Shown: piece by piece, positions 1-9,080 of the stretch
Numbering within the stretch: position 1 is the first letter of the stretch
How the letters are laid out: the number at the start of each line of letters is the position of its first letter
Source of the DNA: Paenibacillus_G elgii_A
Lineage (GTDB): Bacteria > Bacillota > Bacilli > Paenibacillales > NBRC-103111
Assembly (NCBI GenBank): GCA_042219835.1
Contig: JBHJMN010000029.1
Coordinates: forward strand, 1-64,000
Length of the DNA: 64,000 bases
Reading direction: 5' to 3'
Translations under genes and position numbers: made by a program
Notes under the pieces: generated by a model
Told to the model about the DNA's origin: nothing
The model's database searches: none
The model's input: the letters and a program-made list of their open reading frames with translations, nothing else

Positions 1-324
1 TTGATTGAGTTCGATTTACGTATAAACATTTTTCCTCGTGAGGCTTCCGGGGATCTAAGCGATAGTTCCATTGCGAGGGACGGGTACAATGGTTGAATAA
101 GACACCACGACGGCAGCCGGCCAGAATGATCAGCTGCAGGTCAACAGCATGACTCCGTGTCCGGTTACGCACAGTTCCAAAACCTTGAACTCGCAGGCCG
201 TACGGTCATTGCGGACAGAAGAGTGTGGTGGAACGGCTATTTATTATCGTTCTCTATTTTGCCAGAGTAACACATTCGCTTCACCTACAATATGATGAGT
301 CTAGAAATCTAAAGAGGTGAGCCA
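1..324. other. no gene seen
   Basis: I find no credible coding frame, RNA gene or repeat here. The last 25 bases hold the ribosome site (AAAGAGGTGA, about 311-320) of the following cwlJ remnant. The rest may be the end of an upstream intergenic region cut by the window edge. Confidence 0.5.
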
Positions 325-766
325 ATGGCAGTCGTAAAAGCCAGAAAGCAGGATATTGATATGTTGGCAAGGTTGCTTCGGGCTGAAGCTGAGACCGAAG
401 GCGAAACGGGCATGCTCCTTATTGGAAACGTTGGCATTAACCGAATAAGAGCGAATTGCTCCGATTTTAAAGGAATCCGGACAATTCCCCAAATGATCAA
501 CCAGCCGCATGCGTTCGAAGCGTTGCTACATGGTTTGTACTATCAAAACGCAAGAGAGAGAACGCCGTCTGGCGAAACGGGCTGTGAATGGGGTGCGGAA
601 TTGGCCAGCCAAATTCCCCCTATGGTATTTCCGTCCAGGAACGTTCGAAAATCCCGGACCATGTCCGTCAACTTGGTATAATCAGCCGCTCGCAGGACGA
701 TGGAAGAAGCACTGTTTTTATGAACCGACCGCGAAAGAATGTGAAAATGTATATAGTACGTTTTAA
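325..766 (+). pseudogene. cwlJ: CwlJ-type spore cortex/cell-wall hydrolase, frameshifted
   Basis: CwlJ/SleB-family hydrolases degrade spore cortex peptidoglycan during germination. The first 75 or so codons (325-550) read MAVVKARKQDIDMLARLLRA and continue through a normal CwlJ core. After about 550 this frame loses the family sequence, while the +1-shifted frame picks it up (ERERRLAKRAVNG, then LWYFRP, WYNQPL, KKHCFYEP and a stop at 764-766). The break falls in a GA repeat (AGAGAGAGAA, about 550-560), and restoring one GA pair would rejoin the two halves into a protein of about 147 residues, normal for CwlJ. The start has a good site (AAAGAGGTGA). The gene is either inactivated by repeat slippage or affected by a sequencing error. 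Family assignment is from recognised motifs. Confidence 0.75.
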
Positions 767-851
767 TATTATGAACGAAAAGAGCTCAGGATCTCTTAAC
801 CTGACTTGTCACAGCCATGTGTCGGTTGACAAGAACTTTATTTCATTTAGT

Positions 852-877
852 GCCGCGTAAATCGCGGCTTCTTCTTT
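852..877 (+). terminator. weak terminator after cwlJ remnant
   Basis: GCCGCG (852-857) and CGCGGC (863-868) form a 6-bp stem with a 5-base loop, followed by TTCTTCTTT. It lies 85 bases after the cwlJ stop. Confidence 0.45.
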
Positions 878-1282
878 GGGTTTAGCGGAATAAAGTTGTT
901 GTCACGGTCGTTTTTCAGAAACTATGCCCACGTGACAGGCCTTCCGATGTCGGATGTTGCCATGCTTTTTTCCGGACATTCATTTTCGTATAAACACTTT
1001 ATTTTCTATAGACACCATCAGCGCATGCTGCACCTTCCCTTCATGCCGCTGATCGTGAATCCCTTGAAAACACTTCGAAAACAGGCTCGCTCCGTTTCCC
1101 GCTCCATTCGTCATGACTGCACACCCCCTGCTCTTGTTCTCTTGGCAACAGTAGGGGGCTGAGTAGTTACTCCGAAAAGTCTCTTCCGGCTCCCCGTCCC
1201 GCGTCGGTTTCAATTCCGCATCATTTCATTTAAAATACGTGTAACGAAAAAATGTACTGGAAACGGAAGGATATGAACGCGC
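878..1282. other. intergenic, no gene recognised
   Basis: No frame here has both a ribosome site and recognisable protein sequence. The final 20 bases carry GGAAGG (1265-1270) in front of the response regulator gene. The rest probably contains its promoter, but I cannot pick convincing -35/-10 boxes. Confidence 0.4.
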
Positions 1283-1975
1283 ATGGAGATGAACATTTTC
1301 ATCGTCGAAGACGACGCCCATATATTTGACGCTTTGAAGGAAAGATTGGGGCAATGGTCGTTCCGCGTTGCGGGGCCGGAGCGGTTTGACGATGTGCTGA
1401 CGGCCTTTGTGAAAGAGCAGCCTAAGCTCGTCATCCTCGACATTCAATTGCCGAAATATGACGGCTTTCATTGGTGCCGCGAAATTCGCGCCATCTCGAA
1501 AGTGCCGATTCTGTTTTTGTCTTCGCGGGATCATCCGCTGGATATGGTGATGGCGATGAACATGGGGGCCGACGACTTCATTCAGAAGCCGTTTCATATG
1601 GACGTGCTGCTGGCCAAAATTCAGGCGATTCTACGCCGAACTTACGCATACGGACACGGGGAAGAAGCGGCTGATTTGATCGAGTGGAACGGCGCCGTCA
1701 TCGATCTGAAGCGCGGCGTCATACGCAAGGACGGCCGGGAAGCCGACTTGACGAAGAACGAGTTTTTTATTCTCTCCTTCCTGGTAAGAGCGAACAATGA
1801 AATCGTCCCCCGCTACGACCTCATAAGCAAGCTGTGGGAAGACGAACAGTTCGTCAACGACAACACGCTGACCGCCAATGTGGCGCGACTGAGGCACAAG
1901 CTCGCCGACCTTGGACTTGAAGAAGCCATTGTCACGAAAAAAGGGCTCGGCTACATGGCCGTCACGTTAAACTAG
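1283..1975 (+). CDS. bceR: BceR-like OmpR-family response regulator
   Basis: DNA-binding response regulator of 230 residues, the usual size for the OmpR/PhoB family. The receiver domain (about 1-115) shows the acidic pocket (VEDDAH) and the phospho-acceptor in VILDIQLP, followed by the lysine of FIQKPF. The C-terminal winged helix (about 135-228) ends in KLADLGLEEAIVTKKGLGY. It is followed 16 bases later by an intramembrane-type sensor kinase and then by a BceAB-type transporter. This fixes its role as the regulator of a cell-wall antibiotic peptide resistance module. By family knowledge, signalling depends on the transporter itself rather than on direct peptide binding by the kinase. Start ATG 1283 has GGAAGG 12 bases upstream; 1289 is an alternative. 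Confidence 0.88.
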   Translation: MEMNIFIVEDDAHIFDALKERLGQWSFRVAGPERFDDVLTAFVKEQPKLVILDIQLPKYDGFHWCREIRAISKVPILFLSSRDHPLDMVMAMNMGADDFIQKPFHMDVLLAKIQAILRRTYAYGHGEEAADLIEWNGAVIDLKRGVIRKDGREADLTKNEFFILSFLVRANNEIVPRYDLISKLWEDEQFVNDNTLTANVARLRHKLADLGLEEAIVTKKGLGYMAVTLN

Positions 1976-1991
1976 GAGGCGCATCGCAACC

Positions 1992-3041
1992 ATGTTCATC
2001 CGGTACCTCGGTTACCAAAAAAGCTGGCTCTTCTTGTTCATGGCATTGCTCGGCTTTGTAGACGCGCTCGTTTGGCTCGACAGCGGAATCGCCGTCCGCT
2101 TAAGTTCGATCGTCTATTTGAACGCACTGTTTTTGCTCGTTCTGATCGTGTTTGTCGTTTGGCGATATATGGCAGAAACGAAGTTCACGGCAGCGCTGGC
2201 GGATCTGGCGGCCCGGGACGAAGCGGTGGATGAGGACTGGGTGGAGACATTGTCCCGGCCGGAGCGGTTCCCGGATGAAGTCGCCTATGAAGCGTTGCGG
2301 GCAGCCGATCGGCGCTGCAGGCGCATGTTGTCCGAATATCGGGAATCGCAGCTGATCGAAAACGATTTTATGGCCTCCTGGATTCATGAAGTGAAAGCGC
2401 CTCTGACCGCGATGAAGCTGACCTTGGACGCCCGCCGCAGCGATCCCGCCATTCGCAAAATCGAAGCGGAGTGGCTGCGGCTCCATCTGTTGATCGATCG
2501 CCAGCTATATATGACGCGCCTGCCTTCCCTGGACGCGGACTATGTCGCAGAACCTGCGTCGCTTCAGCGGCTGGCCGCCGCAGAAGTTCGCGACCTCGGC
2601 TCCTGGTGCATCGAGAAAAATATCGCGGTCGAGTTTGCCGGAGACGATGCGGAAGTGATCACCGATCGCAAATGGTGTCGCTTCATCCTCCGCCAATTGC
2701 TGACGAACGCGATTAAATACAGCCCCGAAGGCGGGACAATCGCCATCGTCATCGGAACGAGCGCCGGCGGCTCCGGGAACGCCATCCTTGACATTTGCGA
2801 CGAAGGACCGGGTATTCCGACGCATGACTTGCCGCGTATTTTTGACAAAGGTTTCACCGGCGGGAACGGCCGCATTCACAATGCCGCCACCGGCCTCGGC
2901 CTCTACCTGGCGAAAACCGCCGCCGCCAAAATCGGGATCGCGCTCGCGGCGCAACCCGGACTGTCCGGAGGAACGAAAATGCGCGTCATATTCACGGCCA
3001 AAAACGACTTCGAGTCGATCCGCAGAGGCATGCTACTGTAG
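1992..3041 (+). CDS. bceS: BceS-like intramembrane-sensing histidine kinase
   Basis: Sensor kinase of 349 residues. Two closely spaced membrane helices (about 12-30 and 38-58) have almost no extracellular loop, the hallmark of the BceS group. The cytoplasmic part has the phospho-acceptor His132 in SWIHEVKAPLTA, then the ATPase domain with N box (LLTNAIKYSPEGG), DEGPGIP and the GLGLYLAK G box. It autophosphorylates and passes phosphate to the response regulator just upstream. In the family, the flux state of the partner transporter (encoded downstream) is the actual input. An AGGAGG site precedes ATG 1992. Both regulator genes are co-directional with the transporter genes, separated by a 161-base gap that holds the target promoter. 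Confidence 0.88.
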   Translation: MFIRYLGYQKSWLFLFMALLGFVDALVWLDSGIAVRLSSIVYLNALFLLVLIVFVVWRYMAETKFTAALADLAARDEAVDEDWVETLSRPERFPDEVAYEALRAADRRCRRMLSEYRESQLIENDFMASWIHEVKAPLTAMKLTLDARRSDPAIRKIEAEWLRLHLLIDRQLYMTRLPSLDADYVAEPASLQRLAAAEVRDLGSWCIEKNIAVEFAGDDAEVITDRKWCRFILRQLLTNAIKYSPEGGTIAIVIGTSAGGSGNAILDICDEGPGIPTHDLPRIFDKGFTGGNGRIHNAATGLGLYLAKTAAAKIGIALAAQPGLSGGTKMRVIFTAKNDFESIRRGMLL

Positions 3042-3095
3042 TTAAAACGTCAAAAGCAGCCGGGCACTCCGTATTGCTTTTTGATTTCGCGCGCA

Positions 3096-3170
3096 TGACA
3101 AGATTGTCACATTGCCCGCCTTCCTTGTCATCTGAAACAGGCGACAATCGTTCGCGGTTCGAAGTACAAT
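3096..3170 (+). promoter_or_regulatory. promoter and two BceR-type palindromes before bceAB
   Basis: A perfect palindrome TGACAA-GA-TTGTCA lies at 3096-3109. A second, wider repeat TTGTC...GACAA lies at 3125-3147. A -10-like TACAAT (3165-3170) follows a -35-like GACAAT (3143-3148) with a 16-base spacer. BceR-type regulators bind inverted repeats upstream of their transporter promoters, so these are the natural targets. Assignment is by position and symmetry. Confidence 0.6.
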
Positions 3171-3202
3171 GAACGCCTAGCCTAACTTTAGGAGGTTTTA
3201 CG

Positions 3203-3997
3203 ATGATGACCGGAACGGAGACACAACCGCGACAAACTGTACTGTACGCCCAGAATGTCCGCAAATCGTACGGGACGAGGAGCAGTGTGCAACCTGTGTT
3301 GAAAGGGATCGATCTTCGCGTCGCCGAAGGCGAATTCGTCGGCATTATGGGGCCTTCGGGATCGGGCAAAACAACGTTGCTGAACGTGTTGGCCACCATC
3401 GACCGAGCAACGGAGGGGATGATTCGGATCGCCGACGCCGACATTTCGAATATGAAGGATGCTGAGCTTTCCGCTTTCCGGCGCCAGAGGCTGGGGTTTA
3501 TTTTTCAGGACTATAACCTGCTGGATACGCTGACCGTCAAGGAAAACATCCTCCTGCCCATCTCGCTCAGCAAAATGAACAAACGGGCGGCGGAACGGGA
3601 ATTCGACGCCATTGCCGATATTCTCGGAATCAAGGAACTGGCGCATAAATATCCTCACGAAATTTCGGGCGGGCAAAAACAACGAACTTCCGCCGGCCGC
3701 GCGCTCATCCACCAACCGTCCATGGTCTTCGCGGACGAGCCGACAGGCGCGCTCGATTCGAAATCCGCAGCCTCGTTGCTGGGCACGCTCGAAGAGCTGA
3801 ACCGCAAGCGCCGGGTGACGATCGTCATGGTAACGCATGATCCAGTCGCTTCCAGCTATTGCAGCCGGGTTGTCTTTTTGAAAGACGGACAGATCTATTC
3901 CGAGCTGTACCGCGGCGACAAAACAAGGCCGTTGTTCTTCAAAGAAATTATGGACGTACAAGCCGTACTTGGAGGAGACAACGTTGACGCTGTTTGA
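3203..3997 (+). CDS. bceA: BceA-like ABC transporter ATPase
   Basis: ATP-binding subunit of 264 residues. It carries Walker A (GPSGSGKTT), the Q-loop, signature SGGQKQR, Walker B plus D-loop (MVFADEPTGALD) and H-loop (VMVTHDP). It powers the large permease encoded next, removing bacitracin- or lantibiotic-type peptides from lipid II-cycle targets at the membrane. TAGGAGG (3189-3195) gives an excellent start at ATG 3203. The 3' end overlaps the permease gene, as expected for translationally coupled partners. The upstream promoter carries palindromes that fit the BceR regulator. Which peptide is recognised cannot be read from the sequence. Confidence 0.9.
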   Translation: MMTGTETQPRQTVLYAQNVRKSYGTRSSVQPVLKGIDLRVAEGEFVGIMGPSGSGKTTLLNVLATIDRATEGMIRIADADISNMKDAELSAFRRQRLGFIFQDYNLLDTLTVKENILLPISLSKMNKRAAEREFDAIADILGIKELAHKYPHEISGGQKQRTSAGRALIHQPSMVFADEPTGALDSKSAASLLGTLEELNRKRRVTIVMVTHDPVASSYCSRVVFLKDGQIYSELYRGDKTRPLFFKEIMDVQAVLGGDNVDAV

Positions 3998-5915
3998 ACT
4001 GGTCGTCCGGAGCATGCGAAAAGACCTCAATCATTACTATCTTTATTTTTTTGCGCTCATCTTCAGCATGAGCCTGTACTTCGTGTTTGCTACCCTGCAG
4101 CATGATCCGTCCGTTGTTGAGCGCGCGGGAATGGATAGCAACTTCGCCTACGTGTTTAACGTCGCTGGTACGTTGTTGCTGGCCATCGTTATTGTGTTCT
4201 CCGTTTATGCGAACAGCATCTTTTTGAAGCGTCGCAGCCGGGAAATCGGCTTGTATCAATTGATTGGCTTGTCGAAAATGGGCACGGCCCGCTTCCTGAT
4301 CATTGAAAATGTGTTGCTCAGCCTCGGCGCCCTGTTTGTCGCGATTGGATTCGGCGCGCTCATATCGCGGCTGTTCCTGCTCATTTTGCTCAAGTTGCTC
4401 GCTTTCGAGGGCGTCGCTGGCCTTTCCTTTTCCTTTGCCGCGGCCCGGCAGACTTCGATCGTATTTGCCGCGCTGATCGCGCTCACTTCGATCCAGATGA
4501 TCGTGACGGTGTCCCGCAGCACGCTGCTCGAGCTGTTCCATACGGACAAACGGGGCGAACATCCTAAACAGCCATATCCGATCGTCGCCGCTTTCTTTTC
4601 CCTACTCGGCATTGCACTGATCGGGTACGGCTACGACCTATCGGGGCGCATGAGCGACCCAATCGACATGCCGTACATTCTTCTGTTGACAATTGTAGGC
4701 ACGTATTTGCTGTTCCGCGTTTCGATCGGTTGGCTGCTTTACTTGTTTCGCAAGGGGCGGAACGGGCATTGGGGATTGAAGAACAGCCTGTCCCTGGCTC
4801 CGCTGATGCACCGGATGAAGGCAAACGCCAACTCGCTCACGTTGATCACCGTGACGTCGGGTATGACGCTGACGACGCTTGCGTTCTCCTATTCGCTGTA
4901 TTTCTCCGTGGAGAGCGATACTCGCATGAGGTTGCCGTATGATATTGTCTTTGAGAATAAGGAACAGGACGCTGGCGCATTCACTCGCGATCTTGAGCAG
5001 GCGGGTATCCGCTTCCGGCATCAGCCGGTCGAAGCCGTGCGGCTGACTGACGCGAACCATGATCTGCGCATTTCATCGGAGGCATCGGTTCAAAACTTGC
5101 TTTTACTGCCCGCCGAACAGTTGCAGCAGGCTGGCGCCCAGGTCGAAACGCCTTCAAACGGCGAGACCGTGCTGTACGAAGCTCGGGGAAAACTCAAAGG
5201 CATATTCAACGAAAGTGATCGGACATTTCCGAAAGAAGTGACGCTCGGCCAAAACGGAACTGCGGGGAAGTTGCGATTAAACGGAATGACCGCGAAATAT
5301 TTGATGAATGTCAACGTTTTCGGCTATCAATTACTGGCCTCCGAAGCGACTGTGCGCGACATCGGGCAGAAGCTCTCGGGCATGACCGGTTACGAGGCGG
5401 TACATCTGGATACGTACCAGGTTCCTGATCGGGAGGAGCGCGCCCAGGCGTCCGCTCTGTTTGTCAAATACGTAGGCAAAGACGAGTACATGTCCGATTT
5501 TCAGAAGAGTTACGTAGAGTCACTCCGTTCGCGTGGACTATTTGTGTTTATTTCGGCGTTCCTCGGTCTAGTCTTCCTTATTTCGACCGGAAGCATTTTG
5601 TACTTCAAGCAAATGACGGAAGCGGAACAGGAAAAAAGAAGCTTCAAAACGTTGAGGCAGCTCGGCTTTGACGTTAATCACATCATGAGCGGCATTGTGC
5701 GCAAACAACTGTTCGTCTTTGCCCTCCCGCTGCTTGTTGGGCTGTCACATTCCATCTTTGCGGTCAAAGCGTTGACAGAAGAAATAATAATGTCCGATAT
5801 TACAGTGCCGGTAGTCATCACAATGAGCGTGTATGCGTTGATCTATTTTGTTTTCGCCGTGTTGGCCGTCGGTTACTACCGCCGAATCGTCAAAAACGCG
5901 ATGTATACAAGTTGA
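3984..5915 (+). CDS. bceB: BceB-like ABC transporter permease
   Basis: Membrane subunit of about 643 residues with the ten-helix BceB architecture. Helices are clustered in the first 290 residues, followed by a large extracellular domain (roughly 310-515) and a final FtsX-like group of three helices. The extracellular domain confers peptide specificity in this family. I choose TTG 3984 because GGAGGAG (3971-3977) sits six bases upstream. An in-frame TTG at 3969 would lie inside that ribosome site. The gene therefore overlaps bceA by 14 bases. Together with the kinase and regulator this makes a complete four-gene detoxification and signalling module. Confidence 0.87.
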   Translation: MTLFELVVRSMRKDLNHYYLYFFALIFSMSLYFVFATLQHDPSVVERAGMDSNFAYVFNVAGTLLLAIVIVFSVYANSIFLKRRSREIGLYQLIGLSKMGTARFLIIENVLLSLGALFVAIGFGALISRLFLLILLKLLAFEGVAGLSFSFAAARQTSIVFAALIALTSIQMIVTVSRSTLLELFHTDKRGEHPKQPYPIVAAFFSLLGIALIGYGYDLSGRMSDPIDMPYILLLTIVGTYLLFRVSIGWLLYLFRKGRNGHWGLKNSLSLAPLMHRMKANANSLTLITVTSGMTLTTLAFSYSLYFSVESDTRMRLPYDIVFENKEQDAGAFTRDLEQAGIRFRHQPVEAVRLTDANHDLRISSEASVQNLLLLPAEQLQQAGAQVETPSNGETVLYEARGKLKGIFNESDRTFPKEVTLGQNGTAGKLRLNGMTAKYLMNVNVFGYQLLASEATVRDIGQKLSGMTGYEAVHLDTYQVPDREERAQASALFVKYVGKDEYMSDFQKSYVESLRSRGLFVFISAFLGLVFLISTGSILYFKQMTEAEQEKRSFKTLRQLGFDVNHIMSGIVRKQLFVFALPLLVGLSHSIFAVKALTEEIIMSDITVPVVITMSVYALIYFVFAVLAVGYYRRIVKNAMYTS

Positions 5916-6082
5916 CCATTGATGGTAGAGTGACGGACCTCAATTGAAGCTCATCCAATAACTCTTATCCAAACTTGTCCTGTTTGCCAAACTTCAGACT
6001 TTGTCATTCGTAAAGGTAGCAATCGGGATAATTATAGGTCACCCGTTTGGAACCTAAACATTTAGAAAGAGGATTAAAAAAT

Positions 6083-7156
6083 ATGCATACTACAAAAAAT
6101 AGTTCCACGCGTACTATGTCCCTTGATATTATTCGTGGCGTTGCCTTACTTGGGATGTTGATTGTACATGCCGCTGGTTTTTCAAAGGCAGGCCTTAATC
6201 TTTCAATCCATTCTTTGGATCATTACCTGTCTATTTTTAATACTTTGTTTTTTGATAATAAGTTTGTTTCCATTTTTGCATTTTTATTTGGTGTTGGATC
6301 TCAAATGTTTTTTTTACGTGCACAACAACGCGAATTGCGTAGTTATCAACTTTTTTCAAGGCGACTGATTACTTTGCTTCCTATAGGGATTATATCGATG
6401 CTAATTGCTCCTCAGGTAACCCCTATTTTAGTAATGTATAGTTTATTAGGGTTTATCTTGGTTCCTTTCTTTAAACTAAAGCCTAGAATTATTCTGCGCA
6501 TTGCTGGGATACTAGCATCATGTAATATGATATTAATGATTGGAACTATGGTATTTGTAACTGCTGATAACAGTATTTTACCGATGATTATGCATTTTAT
6601 TTATTATATTTTGTTAATTGTTAGTATGTTTTTACTAGGACTTTATGTAGGTAAAATTGATCTTTTTAAGCAATTATCACAACATATGAGTAAAATTAAA
6701 CGAATTCATAAAATTTCACTTTTCCTAAGTTTACCATTTGTTTTGGCAGGGGTGTGGGCTGGTTATATAAATCCTAATATCAACGAAAACATATTTTTTC
6801 TAGGAATAGGTGATTTAGCATCCTATCCCTTCCTAATTTTTTATTTGTCCTCTATGCTTATTTTATATCATAAGAATTACTTTTCGTTTATGTATAAACC
6901 GCTTAGTTATGTAGGACGTATATCGTTAACCGCCTATGTAGGACATTTATTACTTCTTAAGCTCCTTATTGCATTACTAGGTTGGACACATGGATATACA
7001 CTTGTACAAAGTTTGGTACTCGTCTTCATTGTGTATACTATACTAATTATATTTAGTTTTGTTTGGATGCAGAAATTTCAGCAAGGGCCTCTTGAAAAAG
7101 TTTGGCGTCTTTTCACATATGGAAAGTCTATTAAAAAGCTAAGCAGTTACAAATAA
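6083..7156 (+). CDS. DUF418 family membrane protein
   Basis: Polytopic membrane protein of about 357 residues. The N-terminal MSLDIIRGVALLGMLIVHA is typical of the DUF418/YeiB group and loosely related to acyltransferase-3 membrane enzymes. At least eight hydrophobic helices follow, and the C-terminal half carries the DUF418 core (SLTAYVGHLLLLKLL). The function of the family is not established. ATG 6083 has GAAAGAGGA at 6065-6073, so I prefer it over an upstream in-frame TTG at 6047. The gene is markedly AT-rich compared with the GC-rich bce genes before it, marking the start of an acquired block that runs to about 9.5 kb. Confidence 0.8.
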   Translation: MHTTKNSSTRTMSLDIIRGVALLGMLIVHAAGFSKAGLNLSIHSLDHYLSIFNTLFFDNKFVSIFAFLFGVGSQMFFLRAQQRELRSYQLFSRRLITLLPIGIISMLIAPQVTPILVMYSLLGFILVPFFKLKPRIILRIAGILASCNMILMIGTMVFVTADNSILPMIMHFIYYILLIVSMFLLGLYVGKIDLFKQLSQHMSKIKRIHKISLFLSLPFVLAGVWAGYINPNINENIFFLGIGDLASYPFLIFYLSSMLILYHKNYFSFMYKPLSYVGRISLTAYVGHLLLLKLLIALLGWTHGYTLVQSLVLVFIVYTILIIFSFVWMQKFQQGPLEKVWRLFTYGKSIKKLSSYK

Positions 7157-7157
7157 A

Positions 7158-7214
7158 GAACAAGGCATATCTATTATGACGGTTACTCATGATCCGTACA
7201 GTGATTATAGATGA
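7158..7214 (+). pseudogene. fragment of an ABC transporter ATPase (H-loop region)
   Basis: Directly after the DUF418 stop, one frame reads EQGISIMTVTHDPYSDYR then stop. This is the switch/H-loop segment of a BceA/LolD-type ATPase (compare VMVTHDP in the intact bceA above). No Walker A, signature or start is present, so it is a remnant of about 18 codons. It suggests that another ABC transporter gene was lost at this junction. Confidence 0.45.
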
Positions 7215-7324
7215 AGATAATTTTAAGGATTTTGAACTTATGCATAAGGAATTGATTGCGCAGTAGTTATGAGGTTTTTGGACATCCTGATGGGGCTCCC
7301 ACCCACTAGAATGAACGATACAAA

Positions 7325-7376
7325 GAGGGTGTCCATCAGCCATTTTCATGGCTTTCGGGACACCCTCTTTTGTTTT
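7325..7376 (+). terminator. rho-independent terminator
   Basis: GAGGGTGTCC (7325-7334) pairs with GGACACCCTC (7358-7367), followed by TTTTGTTTT. A second small hairpin (AGCCATTTTCATGGCT) sits in the loop. It ends the DUF418 transcript and lies 35 bases from the convergent methyltransferase gene. Confidence 0.8.
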
Positions 7377-7410
7377 GAGATTTTACATTAATGTTTGCGA
7401 CCTTCAACAG

Positions 7411-8193
7411 CTAATAAATACATTGTTTGTGAATAGCGATTTCTTTAGTCCATTCTCGATATTCCTTCTCGGCAATTGAACGCTCACTCTCCGCAATAAA
7501 TCCATCTTTAACCATCTGAATTCCTCTACTAGCAGCTACGTTTGCCCAAATACCTATGCGTGATTCAAAATCGTTAACCATTCTTTTTACTATTTCATGT
7601 TGAGGGGTGATAATTACTTCGTTGATTCCAACCTTTTCAAATAAGTTTGAAAGATGATCAGCAATTCCGTTATCCATCCCCGCATCAGAACGCCATTTTA
7701 AAAATGCGGAATAGAAAGATTTCATGCTTGAAGGAGGTTCTGGTTCCCAAGTTATCTTTTCATGGTTATAATCAAGAACCAAAACTCGTCCACCCGGTTT
7801 GGTTGAAAATTCCAAAACAGTTATAGCTTCTAGTGGATTGGATAACCATTGCAAAACTCGTGCAGTAGTAACTATGTCGAATTCATCTTGATAAGGAAGG
7901 CTGAAGATATCGCCAACTTCAAATTCTAGTCCTCTAATATTTCCGAAAGACTTCCTAGCCTGTTCAATAAGTGCAGGATTACTGTCAATACCAAGAACCC
8001 GCCCTTCTGGTCCAACAATTTCAGCAATTCCGCGAGTTATCGCTCCCGTACCACAACCAACATCAAGAACCGAAATATCTTCAGTGAGCAACTCTGCCAA
8101 TCTTTTATGAGAGGATGCTAAAGTTCGAGAATCTAGAACATCCGTTGCCTTCCCTGAAAGTTCAGCCCTATTACGTGCAAGATTGGATTCCAT
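7411..8193 (-). CDS. class I SAM-dependent methyltransferase
   Basis: Protein of 260 residues with a Rossmann methyltransferase domain. Motif I is LDVGCGTGAITRGIAE (about 49-64), the acidic residue after beta-2 is in VLGIDSNPAL, and a later segment reads FDIVTTARVLQWL. This matches the UbiE/Methyltransf_11 type of small-molecule methylase. The substrate is unknown. It sits alone on the minus strand within the AT-rich block, convergent with the DUF418 gene, with no pathway partners nearby. Low GC suggests horizontal origin. Confidence 0.75.
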   Translation of the reverse strand: MESNLARNRAELSGKATDVLDSRTLASSHKRLAELLTEDISVLDVGCGTGAITRGIAEIVGPEGRVLGIDSNPALIEQARKSFGNIRGLEFEVGDIFSLPYQDEFDIVTTARVLQWLSNPLEAITVLEFSTKPGGRVLVLDYNHEKITWEPEPPSSMKSFYSAFLKWRSDAGMDNGIADHLSNLFEKVGINEVIITPQHEIVKRMVNDFESRIGIWANVAASRGIQMVKDGFIAESERSIAEKEYREWTKEIAIHKQCIY

Positions 8194-8331
8194 TTACCTA
8201 ATCATTGAATGTTTTCAACAAATTTAATATATTTGATTATTGATATCAAGACTTCCATGGATTTATAAATTAAATAAGTCCTTATCTATCTCGCCGCAAG
8301 TCATGGGATAGCTAACACGGAAATGCCCGGG

Positions 8332-8865
8332 TTACTGTTGATACTTAAAGATATAGTTAATATATTTTTCTGCACTTTGATTGATTTCCTCATCGCTAGC
8401 TTGAAACGAAGCTCCAAAGACAGCAAAATAGGGTAATGCCACTGCGCCTACATGTCCTGCACTGGCTTTGAAAGGCGTGATCACTTCATCCACGGTAAAA
8501 GAAATAGAGCCTTCCGGCCGATAATTTTCTTTTTTATCACCGATGGACATGGAAAGGCCTAACTTTTTCCCTTTAAGTTTGTCACCTTTTGATCCATAAG
8601 CCCATCCGTAAGCAAAAACATCGTCAAACCACTTTTTCAACAGAGGCGGATAACTATACCAATACAGCGGGAATTGAAAAACAACATGGTTATATGCTTC
8701 TAATAGACTTTGCTCTCTAGGGACATCAATGTTCCAGTTAGGATATTCTTTGTAAATCTCATGAATTGCAATATCGTTTGGATACTGCAGCAATTCTTGT
8801 TTCCATCGCTGGTTTACCCTTGAAGTCTCAATGTTTGGGTGTGCCAAAATTACCAGTGTGTTCAT
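8332..8865 (-). CDS. flavodoxin-fold NAD(P)H-dependent oxidoreductase
   Basis: Protein of 177 residues of the NAD(P)H quinone-reductase/KefF-type flavodoxin fold. It opens with the FMN-binding strand (MNTLVILAHPN) and contains the conserved VVFQFPLYWYSYPPLLKKW segment that contacts the flavin. Such enzymes reduce quinones or other electrophiles with two electrons and limit redox cycling. The gene is divergent from an HxlR-family regulator across a 215-base region with a short palindrome, an arrangement common for electrophile-inducible reductases. Induction by quinones or related compounds is inference. Confidence 0.8.
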   Translation of the reverse strand: MNTLVILAHPNIETSRVNQRWKQELLQYPNDIAIHEIYKEYPNWNIDVPREQSLLEAYNHVVFQFPLYWYSYPPLLKKWFDDVFAYGWAYGSKGDKLKGKKLGLSMSIGDKKENYRPEGSISFTVDEVITPFKASAGHVGAVALPYFAVFGASFQASDEEINQSAEKYINYIFKYQQ

Positions 8866-8994
8866 TATGAAATCTCCCTTCGCAGGCAGAAGTGTATCTT
8901 CGAAGTGCCTGTCCTAATTTTTTTGAATGTCATCATTATCTTGCAGGTTTAAAAAAATGAAAATACACACAATAAAGTAAGATGGTTACCTCAA

Positions 8995-9004
8995 AGTACG
9001 TACT
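8995..9004. promoter_or_regulatory. candidate HxlR operator palindrome
   Basis: AGTACGTACT is a perfect 10-base palindrome in the divergent region between the oxidoreductase and hxlR genes. Position and symmetry make it the best operator candidate; nothing else supports it. Confidence 0.35.
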
Positions 9005-9080
9005 GGACTCGAAAAAACGTATATGCAATAATAAGAATTTAAACAATTTTATAAGATCAGCATGAACGAGGTGCTATTCT

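Noticed and set aside
899..935. TGTCACG...CGTGACA inverted repeat
   Set aside because: Arms are 7 bp with a long loop and no promoter or gene in a suitable position; likely chance.
7205..7266. Plus-strand codons reading VIIDEDNFKDFELMHKELIA before a stop
   Set aside because: Could be the tail of a lost gene, but I cannot link it to any family and it has no start signal.
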